Shown here: positions 49,869-58,799 of the stretch, piece by piece | How the letters are laid out: every line of letters begins with the position of its first letter | Position numbering within the stretch: the first letter of the stretch is position 1 | Source: Candidatus Tectimicrobiota bacterium | Lineage (GTDB): Bacteria > JACPUC01 | Assembly: GCA_016192455.1 (NCBI GenBank) | Contig: JACPUC010000017.1 | Span: forward strand, 62,001 to 126,000 | Reading direction: 5' to 3' | DNA: 64,000 nt | Notes under the pieces: generated by a model | What the model was told of the DNA's origin: nothing | Databases searched by the model: none | The model's input: the letters and a program-made list of their open reading frames with translations, nothing else | Made by a program: the position numbers and the translations under genes

Positions 49869-50903
49869 TTAGCGCGGCTTCGCGAACGAGGTATCCACGT
49901 AGTCGGCGGCGTTCAGCCGCGTCTTGGTGTAGCCCCATTCCTTGAGGAGATCGAAGTTGCGCTGCAGCACCTCCAGGCTCGGCAAGGCGTCGGGGTCGCG
50001 GTAGAGGTCCTGTTTCGAGAACGCCCAGCCCTTGTAGCGGCCCACGGGGGCCTTCGTGAAGCGCGCCGTGATCTCCAGCGCCTCGTCGCGGTTCTTGGGA
50101 TCGATGAACCACTTCCAGGCCTTCACCCAGTCGCTGAAGAACTGCCGCGCCAGCTCAGGGTTCTGCCGCAGCCACTCGGTGCGGGCCACCTTCATGATCA
50201 TCTCGTTCGTCCCCACGGCGTCGGCGGCGGTGAAGAGGGGCCGAATGCCGCCCGCCTGCCGCGCCTTGGCCCAGAACGGGATCAGGAAGACCGCCGCATC
50301 GACCTTGCGCTCGCGCAGCATGGCCTCGTTGTTGGGGAACTCCACCTCGATGATGCGGTAGTCGCGCTTGTCCTCCATGCCGTGCTTGCGCATGATGACG
50401 CGGATCGGAATATCGAGGCCGCCGCCGATGACATTCGTGGAGATGACCTTGCCCCGCAGGTCGGCAACCGAACGGACGGGGGAGTCCTCCAGCACCCCCC
50501 AGGTGATGGAGAAGTAGCCCGGCTGCCCGTCGCGGTTGAGCGCCGCCACAGCCTTCACTTCCAACCCCGCCCGTTCGATCCCGAAGGCGAGGCTGGTGTA
50601 AGAGAGGGTGCCGAGATCGATCCCCTTCCCCGCCAGCGCCTGGATCTGCGGCGAGGTACCCCGGAAGTGGCTGAATTCGATGGTGTACGTCTTGCCGTAG
50701 TAAGTGAGGAGCGCCGGTTTTTCGAACAGCAGGGGGGTGATGTCCGACGGCGGCGTGCCGTAGCCCACCCTGACCTTCAGCGGCTCGGCGGCGGGAGCGG
50801 GGCTGCTCACGAGCGCCAAGCAGAGCAGACTGAGCAGGCTCACCCCAGCGGCACGCAGGCGTCTTCGTCCACCAGTCAGCTTCTCGGGCCCACTCCTTTC
50901 CAT
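49869..50903 (-). CDS. ABC transporter substrate-binding protein, NitT/TauT-like (second)
   Basis: 344-residue periplasmic receptor. A signal peptide (RAAGVSLLSLLCLALVSS, cleaved after PAPAAE) leads to VRVGYGTPPSDITPLLFEKP, then AGKGIDLGTLSYTSLAFGIE and DLRGKVISTNVIGGGLDIPI. The fold is periplasmic type II. It differs clearly from the receptor at 44302-45321. ATG 50903 follows GGAGGAGG. It lies upstream of gntR on the same strand, with no transporter partner next to it. It may serve the cluster, or a distant permease. Confidence 0.82.
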   Translation of the reverse strand: MERSGPEKLTGGRRRLRAAGVSLLSLLCLALVSSPAPAAEPLKVRVGYGTPPSDITPLLFEKPALLTYYGKTYTIEFSHFRGTSPQIQALAGKGIDLGTLSYTSLAFGIERAGLEVKAVAALNRDGQPGYFSITWGVLEDSPVRSVADLRGKVISTNVIGGGLDIPIRVIMRKHGMEDKRDYRIIEVEFPNNEAMLRERKVDAAVFLIPFWAKARQAGGIRPLFTAADAVGTNEMIMKVARTEWLRQNPELARQFFSDWVKAWKWFIDPKNRDEALEITARFTKAPVGRYKGWAFSKQDLYRDPDALPSLEVLQRNFDLLKEWGYTKTRLNAADYVDTSFAKPR

Positions 50904-51383
50904 CGCAACCTCCTCCAGGTGAAAGAACCGACCGGCACGCGGCGGCGAGCGATGCCACCGCCAGCGTGGCGGCTGCCATAGCCTCGACTCATTTCCCAGT
51001 CCTACCTTGCCAGTGGTTGTGAACGACGGGGAAAGAACGGCTGCGCTTATTGTCAAATGTTTTCTGGTTTCTGGCAAGCCAGGAGTGCACCGGGGTACTG
51101 TACCGTGTTGTGTGTAGAAAGGTAGGCAGGCAAAAAGAGAGGGTGTACTCTCCCTGGCAGGCAGGCGAAACAGGCGCGGCCCTGCCCGGCTCAGGAGGAG
51201 CACCGCCGGTCAACGCGGTTGTTCTTTGGGGAAACGGTTCTGGGCCGCGCCATAGCAGGCCTCGCACGGCACGTTCCAGGACAGGCAGGACGATACGGCC
51301 CGCAGGGGAGACTGGGCGGCTCCGCTGGGGCCACGCCGCTTCGCCGAGCCGCCTCTTCCCTTGACCTGGGTCCCATCGATATT
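50904..51383. other. Intergenic region with small palindromes
   Basis: About 480 bases between the binding-protein gene and uspA. It holds CTGGC-AA-GCCAG (51072-51083) and GGTACTGTACC (51095-51105) plus a minus-strand TTGACA at 51057-51052 lacking a good -10. These could form the control region of the binding-protein gene. No gene is supported. Confidence 0.45.
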
Positions 51384-51821
51384 TTACGAGCTCTTCATGC
51401 GCACCGTCAGGACCGGGCAGGGCGCCAAGCGCACGACCTTCTCCGCCACGCTCCCCAGCAGGGCATGGGAGATGCCGGTGCGGCCATGGGTGCCGAGGAC
51501 GATGAGATCGACCCCGCGCGACTTCGCCTCTTCGAGAATCTCCGCATGCGGCACCCCGAAGCGATCCGAGACCGACGCCTCGATCCTCACGCCCTTCGTA
51601 TCAACCCCGGCGATCATCTGCCGGAGATCGTGCTCGAGAGTCTCCAGGAGCCGCGTGATCATGGTTCCGCTGTAGGCGACGTACGAGATCGATCGGCTGT
51701 CGACGATGTGCAGCACCTCGATGCTCGCGTTGAACTCCCGCGCGAGGTCAATGGCGAACGCGAGGGCCTCTTTCGATCCCTCCGAATAGTCGACCGGCAC
51801 CAGAATCTTCTCGAGTTTCAT
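51384..51821 (-). CDS. Universal stress protein (UspA family)
   Basis: 145-residue cytoplasmic UspA fold. MKLEKILVPVDYSEGSKEAL at the N-terminus, then VDLIVLGTHGRTGISHALLG and SVAEKVVRLAPCPVLTV supply the ATP-binding G-x2-G-x9-G-S pattern. It is therefore probably the nucleotide-binding type. GGGAG precedes the ATG. It stands alone on the minus strand. Function is generally stress-related and not specified by context. Confidence 0.92.
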   Translation of the reverse strand: MKLEKILVPVDYSEGSKEALAFAIDLAREFNASIEVLHIVDSRSISYVAYSGTMITRLLETLEHDLRQMIAGVDTKGVRIEASVSDRFGVPHAEILEEAKSRGVDLIVLGTHGRTGISHALLGSVAEKVVRLAPCPVLTVRMKSS

Positions 51822-52102
51822 GGACTAGCTCCCTGCCCCTGAGGACCGAGGGGATCGCGCGGACCCCCTCTCAACGCCGTACCAGATGCACCCCATCGAG
51901 GGCCCCGACAACGTCGATGCTCCCTGCAACGGCATCGGGGCGGCCACGTTCACCTCCTGCCTCGCGCCCGGCGCCCCATGCCCTCGGCAGACATCGGCCA
52001 CCCCTCCCTGCCCCAGCGCCATGGCCGAACGACTCGCTCCCCGGCGGACGGGGCAAGTGCCGGAGCAGCGCGCCGGAGCGGCACGCTCACCGCCGTGACG
52101 GG

Positions 52103-52267
52103 CTAGTTGCCGGACCCCGAGGTCACCCTCGCCGCCTTGCCGAAAAGTGGACGCTGCGAGGCGGGCGGCGTGGTCTTCTCTTCGAGGCGGACGAACTGTG
52201 CCGCCGCGTAGAGGAAGAAGATGGCGGCTAACATGTTGCTGATTATGAGGAGCCAGCGAGGCATCAT
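52103..52267 (-). CDS. Small single-pass membrane protein
   Basis: 54 residues beginning MMPRWLLIISNMLAAIFFLY, with one hydrophobic helix and a short polar tail. The double ATG at 52267/52264 leaves the exact start open, and the ribosome site is weak. It lies 168 bases downstream of the exported rhodanese gene on the same strand and could be a companion anchored in the membrane. No family recognised. Confidence 0.5.
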   Translation of the reverse strand: MMPRWLLIISNMLAAIFFLYAAAQFVRLEEKTTPPASQRPLFGKAARVTSGSGN

Positions 52268-52435
52268 CCGTACCCGAAGTTGTGGTTCCCCGCCCACGGC
52301 GCGGCCCGTCGCGACCCTCGCCCGCGCGAGCCATCGCCGCGCACCGGGCGCAACCTCCCGCCCACGGCGGCACTCCACCGCCACGTCTCCGACCCCTGCC
52401 CGCTCCACACGGGCGGCGGAGCCTCAGCACACACC

Positions 52436-53356
52436 TCAGCGCTCAATCGGCAGATCGTCGCGATTGCCCCACTCCGCCCACGAGCCGTCATAGCCACGCA
52501 CCGTCGGATACCCCAGATTGCGCAGAGTTACATACGTGTGGGCGGCGCGGTGCATGGTCTGGCAGTAGACCACCACCTCCTTGTCCTTGGTGATGCCCTT
52601 GGCCTCGTACATCGCCGCGAGATCGCGCGCCCCCTTCCAGCGCGGCCCCTGCGCGCCCCCCTCAAGGTTCTCCAACCACTCAATATGCTTCGCGCCGGGG
52701 ATATGGCCACCCCGTTTTGCACGCACCTGCGCGCCCGTGTACTCAGCGGCGCTGCGGGCATCGACGATCGCCACCTTCGGGTTGGTCAGCTTGCCGCGCA
52801 GCTCCTCCGCCGTGATGATGAGCTGGGGTTGCAACGCAACCTGGAAGGTTGCCGGCGTCACCGTGGGGAGAGTGGTCGTCACGGCTCCGCCGTCGCTCCG
52901 CCAAGCCTTCAGGCCGCCGTCGAGCAGCTTGACGTTCTGGTGCCCGGCGTACTCGAGCGTCCAGAAGAGGCGCGCCGCGTTCAGCCCGCTGTCGGCATCA
53001 TAGACGACGACGGGCGTCTGGCGGCTGACGCCCCGCTCGCCGACCGCCTTTGCGATCACCTCCGCAGACGCCGCCATGCCGGGCACGCCCTTGACGGTGG
53101 CGCGGACGGCATCCTGCGGCAAGCTCAGCGCCCCCGGCAGGTGGCCCGCCGCGTACTCCTCAGCGCTGCGCGCGTCGAGGATGCGCAGCGTCGGGTCGCT
53201 GAGCCGGGCGCGCAGCCACGTCACATCAACGATTACCTGCGCCTGACTGCTGGCTACCGGCGCGGCTGCCAGCCAGATGGCGAGAATCGCCAGGCCGGCC
53301 AGGATGATGAGCGCACCCTGCGTTCTCTTACCGTTGCACCAATGCCGACTGCTCAT
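52436..53356 (-). CDS. Exported sulfurtransferase with two rhodanese domains
   Basis: 306-residue thiosulfate/3-mercaptopyruvate sulfurtransferase-like protein. An N-terminal hydrophobic segment (ALIILAGLAILAIWLAAAPV) suggests export or anchoring. Domain 1 (about 40-170) has LRILDARSAEEYAAGHLPGA and no active Cys. Domain 2 (about 180-305) has VDARSAAEYTGA and the active loop VVVYCQTMHRAAHTY with the persulfide Cys. The CQTMHRA loop is a variant of the usual six-residue CRxGxR/T loop. AAGGAG lies before the ATG. The product probably handles sulfane sulfur in the periplasm. Confidence 0.9.
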   Translation of the reverse strand: MSSRHWCNGKRTQGALIILAGLAILAIWLAAAPVASSQAQVIVDVTWLRARLSDPTLRILDARSAEEYAAGHLPGALSLPQDAVRATVKGVPGMAASAEVIAKAVGERGVSRQTPVVVYDADSGLNAARLFWTLEYAGHQNVKLLDGGLKAWRSDGGAVTTTLPTVTPATFQVALQPQLIITAEELRGKLTNPKVAIVDARSAAEYTGAQVRAKRGGHIPGAKHIEWLENLEGGAQGPRWKGARDLAAMYEAKGITKDKEVVVYCQTMHRAAHTYVTLRNLGYPTVRGYDGSWAEWGNRDDLPIER

Positions 53357-54284
53357 TGCGCACGCTCCTTACTCATAGGGGGCCCCAAAGCCCCCGTCCG
53401 CTCTGATGCCGCGCCTGACCGCGCGGACCTCCACCGGTGCCCCACTGCTCAGGGGGCGGCCTTGATCCGTACCCCGCGAAAGCTTCCGCGGCTCGTCGCG
53501 CAGCAGCAGCGGCACGCCGCGCACGCTCCTCTCTGTGGCGCCACGACTGGGAAGATGCAAGCTTTCCGTCGTTGCGTTGGGTCCTCCCCTTTTCCTTGTC
53601 TTGGGATGAAAGACCCACCGTGAAGAAACCTTGACCTTTCGCCCGCGGCAGGCGTAGAGACTCCTCCGGAAACCTCATGGAGATTGGACCCCTCTGGCGA
53701 CCTTCTTCTTTTCCCTTGCGCCTCGATCCCGTCCGGGACATACTAGGTTGTTGCGACGCCAACCCCCAGCAACGATTGACGTTTCCCGAAGGAAGCAGCG
53801 GGGCTGTCGCAGCGGTTCACCTTCCCTCCTGACCCCGCCTATGGAAGACCTAGCTCGCGCGCCCCTGTCGGACCAAGACCGGGGCATGCTCGCGGTAAGC
53901 CCGTGCTCTGCCCGCCCAGGTTTCGGAGAGGCGGGCCTGCTGGTGAGTGAGAGCCGGAGTTCTGGCGTTTACGTTGATCCATCGGATGGGTGAGAGGCCG
54001 GGCTGGCTTCACTCGACCCCGGCCAGTGAAGGCAGCTCTGAAACCTGAGAAAGCGCGCGGCGTGGTTCGGAACCCTCCGCGCAGCGCGCCGCGGGGGGAG
54101 GATCGGTCCGGCCCAGACCAGGCGCGGTGCCGCCCCGGAATGCCGCACGTCAGAGGGCGCCGCGCCGGACGGTCAGGCCAACAACATCCTCCTTTGAACG
54201 ACGCTCTATCTTCTTAGACGACCGCCTGTTCCATGCCGGCGTCGGCGGTAGGCTCGAGATCTCTCCCCGTGCTTCGAGGTGTGC
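53357..54284. other. Long non-coding stretch, unexplained
   Basis: About 930 bases without a convincing gene between divergent neighbours. Two plus-strand open frames (53748-53993 and 53990-54217) overlap by four bases, but their residue make-up is arbitrary and ribosome sites are absent. The sequence around 53880-54120 is rich in GAGAGCC/GGCC blocks and looks structured, as in intron or RNA debris. I could not match it to RNase P, tmRNA, 6S RNA or a riboswitch. It may be a decayed element. Confidence 0.4.
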
Positions 54285-55673
54285 ATGCGACGTCTCTTCT
54301 ACCCCAAGAGCCTGGCAATTGCGGGACTCTCACCGTCGCCGAGCAATCTGGCCCAGAACATCCTCACCAATCTGCAGCGCTTCGGCTATCGAGGCAAGGT
54401 CTACGGCGTCGGCCGTCAGCGCGGATCGGTTCTCGGGGTGACCATCTACCCGTCGATCGCCGACCTCCCCGAGGTGGTGGACGTGGTGGTGGTGCTGACC
54501 CCGTCGCACCTGCTGCCGGGGCTGATCAGGGAGTGCGCCGCCAAGGGTATCCATCGCGGCGTCGTCCACTCGGCAGGGCTCACCGAGTATGGCGAGGGGC
54601 GCCGGGAGTTGGAGGAGGAGATTCTCGCCGCGGCGCGCCAGCACGACTTCTTCTTCGTCGGTCCCAACTGCCAGGGCGTCATCAACCTCCTCAACGGCTT
54701 CGCGGCCCCCTTCTCGCCCCTCGATGCCACCTACTTCCGCCAGGGGGACGTGGGCATCTTCTCGCAGAGCGGCACGGTGGGATTCTTCCTGGCTTACGCT
54801 CTCGCGGAAGCGCGCCTCGGCGCCAGCACGATGATCAGCGGCGGCAACAAGCTCACCTTGGATGAAGTGGACTACCTGCGCTACTTCATCGAGGACCCGG
54901 CCACCGCCACGATCTACTTCCACCTCGAGGGCTTCAAGCGGGCGCGCGAGTTCTTCGCGCTTGCCGCGCGCAGCCCAAAACCGATCCTCCTCTACAAATC
55001 GAACATCCACCCCTCGAGCAGCCGTGCCGCGGCCTCGCACACAGCGGCGATCTCCAGCGATGACCGCATGGTCAGCGCAGCGGCCCGGCAAGCCGGCGTC
55101 ATTCGCGTCACGCGGCCCTACGCGGAAGCGGTGAACGCGGTGCGGGCCTTGCGCCTGCCGCCGCTGCGCGGTCGGCGCCTCGGCCTCGTCTCCGGTTCCG
55201 GCGGCAACTGCATCATCCTGGCCGACCTGGCGCGGGACTACGGATTTGAGTTCCCCGCGCTCCCGGAGGAGATCCTGAAGACGGTCGCCGGATTCGGACG
55301 GGCCGGCGTCTTCAACCTTGGGAACCCCCTGGATGTCGGCGACGTTTTTCAGGGGCGCGAGCAATGGGAGGCGATTCGACTGGTTGCCGAGACCGCCTCG
55401 GTGGATGGGGTGGTGGCGGCGCTCTTCCACCTCCCGCTCATGGAGGAGAGCGCGACGTCGAAGTACCTCCAGCACCTCCGCAACGCCCAGGAGCTGTCGC
55501 AACGCTTGAATCGGCCCATCGCCATGGTGCACGCCGGGCATCCACGACACTACCCGGAGCTCCTGGATGCGGCGCCAGTGGAGCTCTTCCCGCATCTCGC
55601 CGACGCCATGGAGGGACTGGCGCACCAGCGCGCCTACTGGGCTTGGCGGGCGGTTCGGGATCGCGGCAGGTAG
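54285..55673 (+). CDS. CoA-binding protein of the ADP-forming acyl-CoA synthetase family (alpha subunit type)
   Basis: 462-residue protein with the CoA-binding Rossmann domain (PKSLAIAGLSPSPSNLAQNI, about 7-130) and a succinyl-CoA ligase-like flavodoxin domain. FVGPNCQGVINL and VGIFSQSGTVGFFLAYALAE are typical, and the phospho-His is in AAASHTAAIS at about 250. A third Rossmann-like domain (GRRLGLVSGSGGNCIILADL) follows. The ATP-grasp beta part is absent, so a separate subunit would be needed for ATP formation. ATG 54285 has GAGGT four bases upstream; GTG 54279 is possible. Confidence 0.82.
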   Translation: MRRLFYPKSLAIAGLSPSPSNLAQNILTNLQRFGYRGKVYGVGRQRGSVLGVTIYPSIADLPEVVDVVVVLTPSHLLPGLIRECAAKGIHRGVVHSAGLTEYGEGRRELEEEILAAARQHDFFFVGPNCQGVINLLNGFAAPFSPLDATYFRQGDVGIFSQSGTVGFFLAYALAEARLGASTMISGGNKLTLDEVDYLRYFIEDPATATIYFHLEGFKRAREFFALAARSPKPILLYKSNIHPSSSRAAASHTAAISSDDRMVSAAARQAGVIRVTRPYAEAVNAVRALRLPPLRGRRLGLVSGSGGNCIILADLARDYGFEFPALPEEILKTVAGFGRAGVFNLGNPLDVGDVFQGREQWEAIRLVAETASVDGVVAALFHLPLMEESATSKYLQHLRNAQELSQRLNRPIAMVHAGHPRHYPELLDAAPVELFPHLADAMEGLAHQRAYWAWRAVRDRGR

Positions 55674-55871
55674 GGGTGCGCGAAAGGGCGTGGTAGGTCG
55701 CCGGCCGATGAGCTGATCCACCCGCGCCCGACGCGACGCTCGCAAGTCGGCAGGCGCGGAGCCGAGCCGCGCGAAGAAGTGGCGCCCCCCGCCCGCCCAC
55801 CGGCGCTAGCGCCGGAGCACCGCGGGCGCCCCGGCAACGGCCCGCGGCCCACGTAGCGTGCGCAACCTGCA

Positions 55872-56696
55872 ATGCCCGAGCTCCCAGAGGTTGAAACGAT
55901 TCGCCGCAGCCTGCTGCCCCATCTGGTGGGACAGCAGTTCCGCGGGGTCACCGTGCGCCAGGCGTCACTGCGCGAGCCGGTCGATGCCGCCGCCCTTCAG
56001 AGGCTGGTGACGGGGCAGCGCATCATCGGCCTGAGCAGGCGCGCCAAGTACCTCTTGGTGCACCTGGCGTCGGGCCACCTCCTCGCCTTCCACCTGGGCA
56101 TGACGGGTCGCCTTCTCATTGCGTCCAGCAACCGAGCCATCGAGCCCCACGACCACCTTATCTTCCATCTCGAGCACGGGCGCGAACTGCGCTTCCACGA
56201 TGTGCGGCGCTTCGGACGTTGCTTCGTCATCGCCGCCGCGGAGTTGGCGAGCCACCCGCGCTTCCGGCGCCTCGGCATCGACCCCCTCGAGCCGGAATGC
56301 TCCGCCGACTACCTCCGCGCTCGTGCACGCAGCGTGCGCAAACCGGTGAAGAACCTCCTCATGGATGGAACGGTGCTCAGTGGCGTCGGGAACATCTACG
56401 CCAACGAAGCGCTCCACCTCGCCGCCATCAACCCGAGGACGCCCGCCGGCAGGCTGGGGCGCGCGCGCTGGGAACGTCTCCGCACTGCGCTCCGCCGGGT
56501 GCTCGAGGAGGCGCTGTGCCAGGGAGGGACGACGTTCTCCGACTTCGTCGACGGCGAGGGCCGGCGGGGCTACTTCGCCCTTGCGTTGCGGGTGTACGGC
56601 CGTCAGGGCCAGCCCTGCCCACGCTGCGGCAGGCCAATTCGGCGCTTCGTCCAGGCAGGCCGCAGCACCTTTTACTGCCCCTCCTGCCAGCACTGA
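55872..56696 (+). CDS. mutM: Formamidopyrimidine-DNA glycosylase (Fpg/MutM)
   Basis: Removes 8-oxoguanine and formamidopyrimidines and nicks the abasic site. The protein has 274 residues. The N-terminal MPELPEVET provides the Pro2 nucleophile and Glu3. Lys59 is in RRAKYLLVHL, and HLGMTGRLL and RFHDVRRFGR follow. The helix-two-turn-helix is LLMDGTVLSGVGNIYANEAL. The C-terminal zinc finger has cysteines in PCPRCGRPI and FYCPSCQ. All elements are intact. The ribosome site is poor. It is a single gene after the CoA-ligase gene. Confidence 0.96.
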   Translation: MPELPEVETIRRSLLPHLVGQQFRGVTVRQASLREPVDAAALQRLVTGQRIIGLSRRAKYLLVHLASGHLLAFHLGMTGRLLIASSNRAIEPHDHLIFHLEHGRELRFHDVRRFGRCFVIAAAELASHPRFRRLGIDPLEPECSADYLRARARSVRKPVKNLLMDGTVLSGVGNIYANEALHLAAINPRTPAGRLGRARWERLRTALRRVLEEALCQGGTTFSDFVDGEGRRGYFALALRVYGRQGQPCPRCGRPIRRFVQAGRSTFYCPSCQH

Positions 56697-57480
56697 GACG
56701 CAGGGCGACGTCGGCCGGCGCGAGGTGCGTCCGAAATTCCTTAGGCTGGCATGGGGCCCCGCCTCCCCGCCGCGCACGGGAGTGCGGCCGGCGATCGGCG
56801 CCTCCATCGCGTGTGGTAGGCGCCGCCCCCACCCCTGACTCCCAGCGAGAGGAAACGGCTGCGCCAGCGGAAGGGAATCGATGCCTCCCTCGAACGACCT
56901 CCGCGCCTTTGCCGCTCACCTTGCGTCAAATCCTTCCGGCTTTTGCAGCGGTTTCGTCTCCGACCTCATTCGCTGAACGCCTCCGCGGCTGAGCGTCGCT
57001 CAAGCGGCACGCTGAGCTGCGCCGCCGCGCGGCCTGCCGTTCCTTGACAGCCTCGCACACCCTTGCTATAGGAAGGTGCGGATCATCCATCGCTGCGGGC
57101 AGGTGGGTGGTCAAGGAAGAAGCGTGTCTCCCCGCATGCAACGTCTGTCTCGCTTGCGATTGTTCGCTCTCCGGCGGGGCTCCGTGTTCCTCGCGCAGGG
57201 GGCGCGAGGTGCCGGCGCCGATCTGGCGTAGGAAACACCCGCTACCACCGAAGCATCACCCAGACACCGATGTGGAAGAGAACGGCGTCGGTGGCGTCCC
57301 TTCATGTCGAGGTTCGACGAGTAGCAGACGCCGAGGCGCCGGGCAATTTCCATCATGCCAGGCGGCCGGGTGCCGAGCGTGAGAGCAGAGGTTTCCCGCG
57401 CACCGTCCTGGGGTGACAGCCAGTCAAGGGGTCGGTACTGCCATCTCGTCCGCCGTCCCGCCCTCTCAGGGGGGAACGGC
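56697..57480. other. Long non-coding stretch holding the promoter of the second liv operon
   Basis: About 780 bases from mutM to the binding-protein remnant. It includes the strong promoter at 57044-57072. The 400 bases after the promoter, where the 5' part of a binding-protein gene would be expected, do not translate into a recognisable binding protein in any frame. Other open frames are arbitrary. Confidence 0.5.
57044..57072 (+). promoter_or_regulatory. Strong candidate sigma-70 promoter upstream of the second liv operon
   Basis: TTGACA at 57044-57049, a 17-base spacer and an extended -10 TGCTATAGG ending at 57072. It is the best promoter match noticed in the window. It points at the degraded binding-protein gene and livH. 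Confidence 0.65.
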
Positions 57481-57744
57481 TACCAGGAATCGGCGATCCG
57501 CATGGCGGCCTCCCAGCGCCTGAAGACCGTGATCGAAGCCACCGGCAGCCTCGATCGCGAGAAGGTCCGCAAGACCGTGTGGGAGACCACGGTCCCCACC
57601 GTCAGGGGCGTGATCTCCATTGATGAGCGCGGCATGGGCAGCATGTCCCCAAGCCTCGTCCAGATCCATAACAGGCGCATGGTCTCCATCTACCCGCTGG
57701 AACTGGCGAAGAAGAACCACGTCTACCCAACCCCTTGGAAGTAG
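57481..57744 (+). pseudogene. 3' remnant of a branched-chain amino acid binding-protein gene
   Basis: The last 88 codons read like the C-terminal lobe of a LivK-type receptor: MAASQRLKTVIEATGSLDRE, KVRKTVWETTVPTVRGVISI, QIHNRRMVSIYPLELAKKN and a final YPTPWK. The first three quarters of the gene, including signal peptide and ligand lobe, are missing. It lies just upstream of livH, where the receptor gene should be. It is not a copy of the first operon's receptor, whose C-terminus differs. Confidence 0.65.
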
Positions 57745-57842
57745 CGGCACGCAGGAGGGCGCCCAGGGAGCCGGCCGCGCGCCCTCAGCACTGCCGGTGA
57801 GGGCAACGCCACGGGGTGGCGGCCAGGCTGGGTAAAGAGTTC

Positions 57843-58715
57843 ATGGCAACCGTCTCCCTGCAGTTGATCATCGGTGGCATCCTGCAAGGGGGTATCTACG
57901 CCCTGGCGGCCTTCGGGCTGTCGCTCATCTTTGGGGTGTCGAACATTCTCAACCTCGCCCATGGCGAATTCCTCATGCTCGGCGCCATGGTGAGCTTCCT
58001 CGTGTACACGGGAACAGAGCTGTCGCCCTTCGTCACCGCCCTGGGGCTGATCCCCCTGTTCTTCGCCGTCGGGTCGCTCTTCGAGCGCGGTCTCATCCGC
58101 CCGCTCTCGGGGCGACCCGATCACATGCGGCTGGTTGCCTCCATCCTGGTGACGCTGGGCGCCTCCATTGCCATCGAGGATTTCGCCTCCTTCGCCTTCG
58201 GGCCGAACGAGAAGGCACTGGCGTACACCCTGCCCTCCTTTCAAGTTGGGCCGATCATTGTCTCCACCATTCGTCTCGCTGGCTTGGCCTTCATTCTGGT
58301 GTTGACGCTGGCCCTGCACACCTTCCTGAAACGCACCTACCAGGGCCGCGCCATCGTGGCGACCACCCAGAGTCGCCGCGGCGCCATGCTCGTCGGGGTG
58401 AACATTCAGCGCGTCGCCAACCTCTCGTTCGGCATCGGCGCCATCCTGGCGGCGCTTGCCGGGGTGTTCTTCGTCATCATGTTTCCGGTGACGCCGTATG
58501 TCGGCTTGCCGTTGACATTGAAGTATCTCTGCATCATCGTGCTCGGCGGGCTTGGCAGCCTCTTTGGCACGCTTCTTGGCGGGCTGGTTCTGGGGCTGGT
58601 GGAGATCCTCGTCGCCTACTACAGCCCGCACTGGTCAGAAACCTCGGCGTTCATCATCCTGGTGCTCATCCTCCTCATCCGCCCCCAGGGGCTGTTTGGA
58701 CGCTTCTCAGGCTAG
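57843..58715 (+). CDS. livH: Branched-chain amino acid ABC transporter permease LivH (second operon)
   Basis: 290-residue permease. LQLIIGGILQGGIYALAAFG, then SNILNLAHGEFLMLGAMVSF, the coupling loop TYQGRAIVATTQSRRGAMLV and VLGGLGSLFGTLLGGLVLG are typical. AFIILVLILLIRPQGLFG ends it. ATG 57843 follows GGTAAAGAG. It opens the intact part of the plus-strand operon, 98 bases after the binding-protein remnant. Substrate is unknown; without its receptor the system depends on another binding protein. Confidence 0.92.
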   Translation: MATVSLQLIIGGILQGGIYALAAFGLSLIFGVSNILNLAHGEFLMLGAMVSFLVYTGTELSPFVTALGLIPLFFAVGSLFERGLIRPLSGRPDHMRLVASILVTLGASIAIEDFASFAFGPNEKALAYTLPSFQVGPIIVSTIRLAGLAFILVLTLALHTFLKRTYQGRAIVATTQSRRGAMLVGVNIQRVANLSFGIGAILAALAGVFFVIMFPVTPYVGLPLTLKYLCIIVLGGLGSLFGTLLGGLVLGLVEILVAYYSPHWSETSAFIILVLILLIRPQGLFGRFSG

Positions 58716-58799
58716 CGGCCGGCGGACCGTCGCAGCGTCGCCCGCCGCATCCCCAGAGGTATGACGCCCGCGGCTGGGGAACCAAGAGAGGGAGTGCCG

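Noticed and set aside
53748-54217. Two overlapping small genes or a group II intron end
   Set aside because: No reverse-transcriptase motif, domain V-like hairpin or ribosome sites could be confirmed.
57111-57356. 81-codon minus-strand frame before the second liv operon
   Set aside because: It lies opposite the leader of a strong promoter, lacks a recognisable product and has arbitrary Arg-rich composition.
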